The notes under the pieces: model-generated | Seen by the model: only the letters and a program-made list of their open reading frames with translations | Databases searched by the model: none | Told to the model about the DNA's origin: nothing | Source: Lentinula raphanica | Lineage: Eukaryota > Basidiomycota > Agaricomycetes > Agaricales > Omphalotaceae | Direction: 5' to 3' | Assembly (NCBI GenBank): GCA_027919835.1 | Contig: JANVFP010000022.1 | Coordinates: 558,001-622,000, forward strand | Length of the DNA: 64,000 nucleotides | Shown: positions 55,129-64,000 of the stretch, piece by piece | How positions within the stretch are numbered: position 1 is the stretch's first letter | Layout: the number at the start of each line of letters is the position of its first letter | Position numbers and translations under genes: made by a program

Positions 55129-58100
55129 TCAAAGAACGGCGCTTGCAGACAGTCTTTCCATCTTCCTCAACGCTTGCACGAGCGGGGCCTGGAGACAGTT
55201 GGTTAGTGGAGTTGAAGTAGTCCCTCGACATGGGTGGAGGACAGGGAGGGTCTTTTTTGCTACCTGTCCTGTCTTCACTGCAGCTCGTTCGAGGTCTGCA
55301 TCAGGACGTCGTTGCAGCTCCTCAGGACCGCTTGGATGTTGGATATTGTGGTGAGATCCCATCATACCGGCCCAAGATGCCCTGTTCGTTCCTCTCAGAG
55401 TCCCAGCCTGAGCCAACACCGATACGCTCTCAGACTCGTGACCGTCATCTAATCGTGGTTCCGACCGTCCTTGATGCAGAGAATGAACACGCATCGGAGC
55501 ACTAATCTCCAGTCGTCCCCTCGACCTATACGTCCTACTACTCCTCACCGTCGTCATAGTCGTAAAGTCCCGACTTTCGCCGCTCTTCTTGTTCAGCGCA
55601 CTCAAGACGGACATGGTCAATTCGTCTTGAAGCGAGGGACACAAAACCCCTGTTCTGGAACTGCTCTGGCTCTGGCTGCGACTGTGACCATGCTTGACTC
55701 TGGGTGCAACGCTTGAAGGGTGACGAGCACCTTCTTCACTCTGACAGTTACGTCGCATGGCATTGGCTGTAGCTGAAGCCCGCGCTTGGGCCATCATCAA
55801 CATTCTCGAACCGGATGATCGACCAAACGTCGCAAATTCAGTGTAGTGACTATTGTCGGCGCGAATGCGTGGCATAGGGATCGGATCTGTTGCACGGCGC
55901 TTCTGGTATTCGAGGCGCATGCGGTCTAGTTCCTGTGCAGAGAAGGGTAGAATGTTGGCACCCGCCAAGCTGATACCAGAAGACAGAGCTGGAGAGACAG
56001 TCGAAGATGTTTTGTTCTTGCTCATAGGAGCAATGTCAGATGGTGGGACGGGCATATTAAGAAGAGATACTGGATTTATCTGACTTCTGATCTTGACTGT
56101 GTGGAAAGAGCTAGGGGGACCTTTAGATTTCAAGAGAAGTGGGGCAGAGAAACGTCTCTTGTGCCAAGGATGCCGCTGTTCCTGCTGATCTCCATTCGCT
56201 TGTTTGATTCTAGGATTAGGAAACGAGATAGGAAGGGAAAAGCGATTTTTCGCCTTGCCTGTGCGACCACTCTTGTTTGTGATGTCCTCAGTGTCTTTCT
56301 GGGGTGACTCAATCCCTGCTTCGACTGAGCGTGGAAGGTCCACACTAGTATGATTGGCATCCGAAGGACTCGAAAGTGATCGAGCAGACAACGAAAACCG
56401 AGGAAACGATCGCCCTCCGTTTCGGCCCTTCGAGAGGATGGACAGAGACTTGCTTCGGGTTTGCTTGCTTGCATTGAAGAACATGATATCTTCTTCGGCG
56501 GTGGGAGTCGAGGAAGAGACAAGGGGCGGGTTGGAGTGCAATCTCGTGGCAATTAATCGAATCGGAGGCGTTTTGAAACCCGGAATCTGCATGTCTGGAC
56601 CTCCCGTGTCCTCGCGAGCAGAGTCATGGTCCGCCGTTGCAAGTTCATCGCTCGGAGTATCATTCTTCATGATGATTCTCTGTGGGGGTTTAGTCTCTGA
56701 GGTCGCAGCAAGAAGATTTTCTTCGAGTTTCGGTTGAGAATCAACGGAAGATATGCATTGCAACGATTGGAAGTCGCGCGCGGATTCCAAGTGGTGAGAA
56801 AGTGCCGGCTGAGGCGAGTACGGGTTGGGGAGCCTAGATGCTAAAGACTCAGATGCGTACATGGGTCCGTCTGCTGGTCTGGGAATCCACGGATTCCATA
56901 TTTCTACATCTTCGCTTTCGCCTTTGAGATTCAGATCGCTGCTATTAGTATCACCAACTTTGGCCTCTGAAATCGAGTTGGTCGCGGTATCGGGATGGGG
57001 ATTGACTTCCTGATCCTGCTCTTGTGTTCGCAATTGACTATGCAACGACGCTGTTGACGGAAACGGTTGTAACGGGCTCGCTTGGCTGTTCGTTCCGTCT
57101 TCTGTCCCATTCTCATCAAAACCGTCAACATCATCTTGGACATCTTCGGCCTCTGATTGGATGAATAGAAAGGATACGTCTTCCGAAGTATGGGCAGGAA
57201 TCGATGTAGTATCATGCAAGCTGTGACTCAAAAAGGAATTCTCCTCTATAGTCGACAAGTTTGAGGGATCAGCAGTAAGGTTGATGGGATCGTCTGCAAG
57301 GAGGCCTTCTCTGAGAACCGGCCATGTGATCTTCAGACTCGACGATGGCGAAACCTGCTGGATGGAATCGAGTTGGTTTTCTCCCCCACTGGATTGGGAA
57401 GTTCCGTCCAGTGAAGAGGTTATCCTGGGAGACAAAGTGGCATCCAGGGAAGTGTCTGGATCCAATGAGACTTCCGGAGGTCCAGGCAGTGGAGGGTGCT
57501 CCAGTGCAGCAATTTCAACCCACAGGTGCGAGATAGATTCAAATAGTGGATGAGTTTTCACATCTTCCCCCGCGAGACGATCGGAGGCACGGTCTACGAG
57601 GAGCTGCAAATCAAATATGTGATGGAGTCCTTTGAGATAGTCAGATAAACTTACTGCTCGAATAAATGCTTGCAGTAGTAACGCCAATTCATAGTGACGA
57701 TCATCGTCATCGCCCTGTAATGTTGCCAGAAGTTTCTCCATAGCACCAAAACTGACACTAAAATCGCCTAAACTTCTCCGTTTCATTTTCTTCTGCTTAG
57801 AGTCACCCGCTGACGGACAGTTTCCAGTCATCAAAGGAATGACAAATGGGGTACTTCCAGTGGCCAGTTCATACAAGACTACCCCCAAACTCCACCAATC
57901 CACTCGCGAATCGTAGATGATTAGGCCCGCTTTGTTTCGGCAAACCAGCTCAGGCGCTGCGTAGAGAGGTGTAAATGTGATCAAATTGTCAGGGTTTAGT
58001 ACGACAGGATGGAACGTTTTCTGCGCTCGAGAGGTTGGTATGACAGGAAAATCTTCGTAAGAAAAGGAAAACGGTAGAGCAGTAGATGCACCAAAATCCG

Positions 58101-59183
58101 CTATGACAACATGACCACCTGAGGAAATCATAATATTGGCGGGCTTGATGTCTTGATGAACGATGCCGCTTTGATGAAGGAAGATGAGACCCAGAGATAG
58201 TTCAGCAGCTACGATTTGGAGACGTTGAAAGGGAGCGATGAACTCATCAGAAACAGACATTGAGGACGAATCGAGTGAAAGAGAAGAGAAGGAGAGAGGC
58301 AGAGACTTTGACTTTGAGATAGAGTGATTGGCTTCGGAAGACAGCGAGTAATTGGGAAGGCAGAGACGGGCAGCCACCAGTGGATGAGCTAGAGATACAG
58401 GATGATATTCCTGATTGGTAAAATGGACATAAGATCGAAGTTGATAGGCAATAGTACAACCAAACAGCAACTGACCAGGACAATGAATACAAAATTATCG
58501 TTCTGAAAGCTTTCAAACATTTGCTGGAGGAACACCACACCAGTATCTTGATGCTTTGGATCTTGATGCTGTTGTGTCGCATTGGTGTATTTGACGGTGT
58601 CGGCGATCCAACGCAAGGCACGGAGTTCCCTTTTAACTTCTTCGATACAATCTCTGTGCATATCGCGTTTTCTCAGAACCTTGATAGCTTGAAGACTGCT
58701 GATTCCGGTTGGTGCATCAGCTATGTTCCCGAGTAAAACTTTGCCATATGAGCCACACCCGAGAGTCCCGACCAGATTGAAACGCGAAATTGATCTGCAA
58801 AGAGCTGGGGAGGGAGGCGCAAAGCTCACAAGTGGTTCTTGAGGGACGAGTATCGGAGAGTGTATTTCAGAGAGTGTTGGAGGCTTTTCTGGAGCAGTCA
58901 TTTCACTTGAGGCGTGGGGATCGTGGTGGTAGATGTCTTGGCGAGCTTCAGACAACGGCACGCTGGGAGAAGAAGCTACAGCACTGCCAGACGCATCGAG
59001 AGCTAATTTTGAGCATTCGAGCTCGTGCGCGTTTGAGAATGACAAGGGCGAGTCTTGTACTGGAAACACAATGGGCGTGTTTTCGTCCTTGATTTGCGTT
59101 GTTGAGGATCGCGTTTGAGGTGAAAATTCAGAAGTAGTTTCGAGAAGGGCGCGAATTGCTTCTAACTCTGTCAAGTTCGACAT
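55129..59183 (-). CDS. large Ser/Thr protein kinase (AGC-like), long disordered C-terminus
   Basis: About 1270 residues. The first 150 are disordered (MSNLTELEAIRALLETTSEF onward). The kinase N-lobe starts FNLVGTLGCGSYGKVLLG (Gly loop), then LQAIKVLRKRDMHRDCIEEV with the ATP-binding Lys. After FQNDNFVFIVL a GTCAGT intron leads to EYHPVSLAHPLVAA. An unusual Ser/Leu-rich insertion (SKSKSLPLSFSSLSLDSSSM) precedes the C-lobe. The catalytic loop is GIVHQDIKPANIMI, with HQD in place of HRD; then come HVVIADFGAS, LYAAPELVCR and DSRVDWWSLGVVLYELATGS. All catalytic residues (Lys, Asp, Asn, DFG Asp) are present, so activity is expected. From about residue 520 it is Ser/Pro/Asp-rich and disordered. A last intron before APLVQALRKMERLSASAVL is likely. 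Function unknown. Divergent from SYF2. Confidence 0.85.
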
Positions 59184-59381
59184 AGGAGCGGGATAGACGA
59201 GGTATCGCTGAGATGAAAACTGTTCAAGCTCAAGCTCAAGTCGAGGTCTGAAGCTAAGATAGGCTAAGATTTGAAAGTTGACGTTGAAGAACAAATCCGT
59301 GGGAGTTTTGTACAATAAAGGAAATGCAGGGTGCAAATAAATTATTGTGCTCTTCAATTTCTCCACCATCACTCCACCGCC
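59184..59381. promoter_or_regulatory. bidirectional promoter, kinase/SYF2
   Basis: 198 bp separate the two start codons. A CAAGCTCAAGCTCAAG-type direct repeat lies at 59225-59241. No TATA box is obvious. Confidence 0.45.
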
Positions 59382-60532
59382 ATGGCCTCAATACAGGCTA
59401 CGACTGCATCCCTTTCGGAACATATCGAGCCAGTAGAGCAGGGCGCTGCTGAAGCTGATATGGATGAAGTGGAAGAGAATGTGGAATCCGATGCTGGGTC
59501 TTCCAAGACGACTATGGAGGAGAGAAAGGCCAAAATGGATCAGCTACGAAAGAGACTGGTGCGCTTCTTTCATTTAGAGACTCCGGATTCAACATAAGCT
59601 GACTCTATCTAGGCTGCTTCTTCTCGAGCAAATCGCCAGTCTCTGATAGAGGAAAGCACGAAGCTGAAAGTCACAGCTCGTGACGCAGCTCGATTAGAAA
59701 GGCAAAGGAAATTAGCGGAAACTCTCCGGCAGAAGGCTGATGCAGAAGAACGGGGCGAAGATGTAGACCGGGCGAAAAACTGGGAATATACGATAGAAGA
59801 GAATGATGCTTGGGAGAAGAAGCTTGCACGCAAGAAACGGAGAGCGGATTTTGAGTTCCATGGCGAGTTCTCTGCGTCATATCTATCCTTTGCATTACTA
59901 AGATGAGCATTCGCCAACAGACGATGCTCATGCTGCTCGGCGGCGTTACAAGAAAGACCTTGACCTCATCAAACCTGACCTTGTAGCTTACAATAAGCAA
60001 AAGGAAATTGCCATGGGTTTAGCACCCGGCACACTGTCCAATTTCGATCCTATCTCGGGCCCTTCTTCATTACAAGTTCGTATTTCTTTTCTCCATTCTT
60101 CCTGATCAGTCCTTTGACGCATGCTAGGTCTCTCATACATCTCTTGAACAACAACTTGCTGCCGATGATTTATACCGAGATGCCAATACACTCATGTATG
60201 GTGACAACAAACCTTCGGAGGATGCTATCGATAGGATGGTATCCAAAATAAACAAAGAGTACGCCCCATTTTGATTGTATGTTATTGGATGCATTTAACT
60301 GTCTCACAGCATCGACAAGAAGAGCAAGTTCTCTCGTAAGAGGCCTAATGAAGATGAAGGAGATATTACATACATTAATGAGCACAACCGGGTCTTCAAC
60401 AAAAAGGTCAGTTCTCCTCGATAGCGCAGATTGCCTTGTAAACTTACGCTCGTTCTTGCACAGATTGCGCGGTATTACGACAAATACACCACAGAAATCC
60501 GTGCTAGCTTCGAACGTGGCACGGCATTGTAG
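59382..60532 (+). CDS. SYF2: pre-mRNA-splicing factor SYF2
   Basis: Component of the Prp19/NineTeen-associated spliceosome complex. The start ATG opens MASIQATTASLSEHIEPVEQ; an acidic segment leads to KTTMEERKAKMDQLRKRL. The family core follows: SRANRQSLIEESTKLKVTAR, AKNWEYTIEENDAWEKKLAR and KKRRADFEFHD. Next is DAHAARRRYKKDLDLIKPDL, then VAYNKQKEIAMGLAPGTLSN. After another intron come DDLYRDANTLMYGDNKPSED, AIDRMVSKINKE, KSKFSRKRPNEDEGDITYIN and EHNRVFNKKIARYYDKYTTE. It ends IRASFERGTAL. About 285 residues over five or six exons. All blocks of SYF2 are present and in order. Confidence 0.94.
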
Positions 60533-60758
60533 CATACCTTGTCGTGTAATATTCTATAGCATTTTCCTCCTGTAGTGAATGTATCAGACTGTCAGTCATT
60601 CACTGCTGAGGCCTGAGGACCTGAGGTCTTTGCAGGGTCTTTGCGCCTGTCAGGCAGTGTCAGGCTCGTTGCTCTAAGCGCTTCCAGAAGCTTAGTCAGC
60701 ACCGAGCTGTACACGGATCCGGGCAAGAACCGGACATCCAGCTCTCTGGTCCAGAATA

Positions 60759-63700
60759 ATGAGCGAGTCATCTTCCACACTAGCTTCATCTTCACAATCC
60801 AGAAAATCACAGGTGACAAGTTGCGCTGAGTGCAGAAGATTGAAGCTCAAGTCGGTTCATCTTTTCATCTTCCATCACAGATGCCCAGTTATTGATAGTA
60901 CGATGGCACCAGATGTGATCGAGTATTCCCTTGTGCCGCATGTATCAGGAGAGGTTGTGGAAATCTTTGCCGTGAGTGCTTTGACCGCCAATCCGCTAAT
61001 GAATTATTCTTCTCATGCTAACTATAAATAACAGCTAACGGAACCCTAGAAAAAGGAAAGAGAGGCTTTCTAAAGAGGCTGGAGCAAGCTTTACCTCCAT
61101 CATCGACCACGAGCGGTGATGGCCAGGAACATTCGAATGAAGTCGCTGTATTCGTGTCTCGCGATGCTGCGATGGCAAAACGCATCCAAGAACTTGAAGA
61201 TGCCCTAACTCAAGCAGGAGTAGACTTTCCTGGAATTCATCGTCATACCCGTGAGCGTTCAGAGTCAAAGACCAAAACGAACAAGCGGGCAAGGGCAGGT
61301 AGCCGTTCCTCGGGAACCGACGACATCAACACCGACTCTGCGATGCCGATTCTAGACTCCAACGACGTTGCTGTAGGATTTGGTACGCTGACAATTGACC
61401 CAAAGAATCGATCTCGATACATTGGCCTGTCGAGCGGATCTGCTTACCTAGACAGCGATATGTGGGGGTCTCGCGGTAAAGAGGTATGTCGTTCAAAGTA
61501 TGGGAATCGCATCGCTCACTGATCGTCAAACACACTAGGATCGATGTTCGAATAGCAGTGAATCTCATACCGACTTCTTTGTCATTATTCAAATCTGAAT
61601 CAGTTTTGCTGTCTAGCATACGAGGATCACTGGGAACGCGATATCGAATTACAGGTATTGGCTACAATCGGCGCATTTCCAGCCTACGAAGAAGCAGTTC
61701 AACTTGCCAACAATTATTTTGAAAATCTTGCGTTCATGTGTGTACCAAACAAGACTCGTGGTTTCAATGATGTTTACGCTCTATTGCAGGTATGAGGTTG
61801 TACCCAGAGATTCCTTCTTTTCGAAACATCTTCCAGCCATCTACAACGATTCTATCAAAACATTTGGAACGCCCCTTTTACAACACACTGTCGCGCTAGT
61901 CGGTATCGTTCTTGCACTCGGGCAATATTTTGACTTGAAAAAACCTCGTCCCTCCGTCCGAACGCGAGCCGCAGAGCTTTTCCGCCTCGCCTCTTTTGCC
62001 TTGAATAGTCACAATCTCATTGATGGAGGTTTGAAAATCCTCACCTTGCAAGGCCTTCAAACTCTGCATTTGATGGCGTTGTTCAATCTCAGTATGAAAG
62101 ACGTGGACGGAGCTGAGAATGCGTGGCAGTTTCTAGGTCTGGCCGTGAGGTCTATGCAAGCGCAAGGGTTTCACATAGACCCCTCGAGATGGTCGTTACC
62201 GGCTGAGGATCTCGAGGAAAGGCGACGCGTATTTTGGGAAATATATGTGTATGATTGCTTGGTGTGTATCCCATTATTCAAGCTGATTTCGTGAACTGAA
62301 CTCGGACGTAGCAATCCTTCACTGTGGGACGCCCTTGTGCTCAAAGCAAGATTCATTTCGACTGCAAAATGCCCATCACCTGTGATCATCCACTCCCTTC
62401 TGATTCTGACCCGTCAAATACCATTTGGTCTCACACACGTTGGCACACTTACAAATTCACATGGGCGCAAGTACTGAGTGGCATCTTGGATGATATTTTT
62501 TCGCTGAAAAAGCCTTGGACCTACTCAGCTATCATGCAATACGACCAACAAATCAGTAGATTCTATATTTCCCTGCCGCAATGGATCCTTTCTCCGTACG
62601 TCAAGAATCCTGTGGATCGAGCGTTATGGACCCAGCTATTTCCTGAGGGAATTGATGGAAACTCTTGCTACGATCCATACACACAAGGCGGGTTCAAAGG
62701 ACTGGGTCAACCAGAGCAACAAATTCAGATCTCGCAGATGAATTCTTTGGCTATCATGGTCTTCACGGCCACGTTACATCTGCATAGGGGTCCATTTTGT
62801 AGAGCTCTAATGCTAGAGCCACAGAAATTGCTCCAATCGCAATATGAACAGAGCGTTGCCCGAGTAGTATCGGTGAGTCACATTTTCATATGATCAAGGT
62901 TCGAGCTGATTACTGTCGCAGTCGTCAACAGCGATCGTCAATGTTGTTCGAGGAATGTTCATTTCATACCCGAGTATGTTTTTCCTCAAATGACGCCTCG
63001 TCCGTCATGTACTGATATCTGGCTGACATAGTCTTGACGTCAAGACTTTGGTATTGGGTTTTCCATGCCTTCAGTGCTGCTGTCTGCCAGGCTGTCTTTG
63101 TGATTGTCGCACCTTTCCATCCACTTGCTCCGCATGCATTCCGTAGTCTTCAGGATGCTATTCAATTCTTCAAGCAAGTTGACGGTAAGAACGCGAGGAC
63201 CGCGACAGCAAGATTGTCGCCTTTAATGGAGAAGGCTACCGAGTCAATGATCAAGTTCAGAAATATGACTCTTTCGCAGGGCGCCCAACTTGGTAGACCG
63301 ATCAAAAGGTCTCCTCGAGATCGAGACGACACACATTTCGATCACGAGCAAGGGCAGCCTATCAGTGACGTGGCAAGATTCCCCGAATCGAATGCGAGGA
63401 AAACAGAGGATTTCTTAGGAGCTTCGACAAAGCTGATTCGTCTGCCAGAGGTCTGCCCTTTACCTATCTGCGCGGGATAGTCTCTTGACAAAATCATATA
63501 TATAGGACTCTCGTAATGCACAGTTGGATGCTACTTCGGTCTTTGTCGAGTCGTCTGACCGGCCGAATCCGAATGCAACAGTGCAACCCCAGCGTCCTCC
63601 TTTTCCAGATCCTTTCGGTCAAATGATGGGGTTGTACGACAATATTCAACTTGATCAGATCATATACTCATCGAGCGACACTTCTGGGAGAACCTCAGCG

Positions 63701-64000
63701 TCAGGTTCTCCATGGTCGGCTGGTATTGCCGCCCCGTATAACAATCACATAGACCACTTTACTTCTGGGCGCGCGCCAGAATTCAGCCTTCAGGCGTCTT
63801 CATTTATGCACGCTTTTGGAGATTCACTCAACCACACTTTTACGAATGATCCCTTTACATCGTTGTCTGACATCGGGCCCAGCTCCCTCGATACTCATAG
63901 TTCGTTTCAACTTCGTTCATCAGATACTGGCGCTTCTGTAATGGGACATCTACATCCTGGTTTACATTTCAATGATGTTCATGGTTTCAATTTATCGAAT
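60759..64000 (+). CDS. Zn2Cys6 transcription factor, 3' end outside the window
   Basis: The start ATG opens MSESSSTLASSSQSRKSQVT. The zinc cluster is SCAECRRLKLKCDRVFPC, then AACIRRGCGNLCPNGTLEKG. It is assembled across an intron whose productive acceptor is the later of two (GCACCAG before ATGTGATCG, near 60912). A linker coiled coil AMAKRIQELEDALTQAG follows. The regulatory domain includes YEVVPRDSFFSKHLPAIYND, TVALVGIVLALGQYFDLKKP, GLKILTLQGLQTLHLMALFN and AVRSMQAQGFHIDPSRWSLP with EERRRVFWEIYVYDC. After QSFTVGRPCA come PPAI-type SKIHFDCKMP and FYISLPQWILSPYVKNP. The tail is Ser/Asn/Pro-rich, with MMGLYDNIQLDQIIYSSSDT, and is still open at base 64000. At least 1000 residues. A 5' Ser-rich start and RRGC cluster match the factor at 19927-24303. 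Confidence 0.85.

Noticed and set aside
19927..64000. Possible secondary-metabolite cluster suggested by several Zn2Cys6 regulators
   Set aside because: No polyketide synthase, peptide synthetase, terpene synthase, P450 or dedicated exporter is present; neighbours are housekeeping genes.

Overview
The window is nuclear DNA of a filamentous basidiomycete, most likely an agaricomycete. Almost every gene is cut by many short introns (about 50-60 nt, GT-AG with a few GC-AG). Genes are densely packed on both strands. The protein set is typical of mushroom-forming fungi: several Zn2Cys6 regulators with the basidiomycete-type RRGC/ICPNG zinc cluster, Kre9/Knh1-like GPI wall proteins and a DUF563 (GT61) glycosyltransferase. 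I cannot name a species.

Layout. 0.4-9.0 kb: a large-subunit catalase and a glycerol kinase in tandem on the minus strand, then an aquaglyceroporin on the plus strand facing away from the kinase across a 2 kb intergenic region. Uptake and phosphorylation of glycerol are therefore encoded side by side. 9.3-15.6 kb: two paralogous Ser/Thr-rich GPI-anchored wall proteins flank a MoCF/CinA-type molybdopterin-binding-domain protein and two small unassigned ORFs. 15.6-19.2 kb: a roughly 0.5 kb MITE, then a GT61 glycosyltransferase. 19.9-24.3 kb: the first Zn2Cys6 factor. 25.4-25.8 kb: two identical intron-containing tRNA-Leu(CAA) genes as an inverted pair. 25.8-37.2 kb: housekeeping block with CLN3/Btn1, SDH4 (succinate dehydrogenase anchor), a NIFK/Nop15-type ribosome-biogenesis RRM protein, a Tda3-like FAD oxidoreductase, an unknown protein and a SAP-domain protein with a KEN box. 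37.2-40.8 kb: a gene-poor stretch of decayed repeats with an interrupted gene relic. 40.8-52.3 kb: second Zn2Cys6 factor (6-nt microexon in its zinc cluster), another MITE, an alternative NADH dehydrogenase, a WH1-domain protein, a third Zn2Cys6 factor and an FSH1-type serine hydrolase. 52.8-64.0 kb: UPF3, a large Ser/Thr kinase, SYF2 and a fourth Zn2Cys6 factor cut by the window end.

Several gene pairs are divergent with 110-230 bp between start codons (CLN3/SDH4, NIFK/Tda3, kinase/SYF2), suggesting shared promoters. Exon chains were joined by hand from splice signals and family conservation, so CDS coordinates give the outer start and stop of spliced genes and internal junctions are approximate unless stated.
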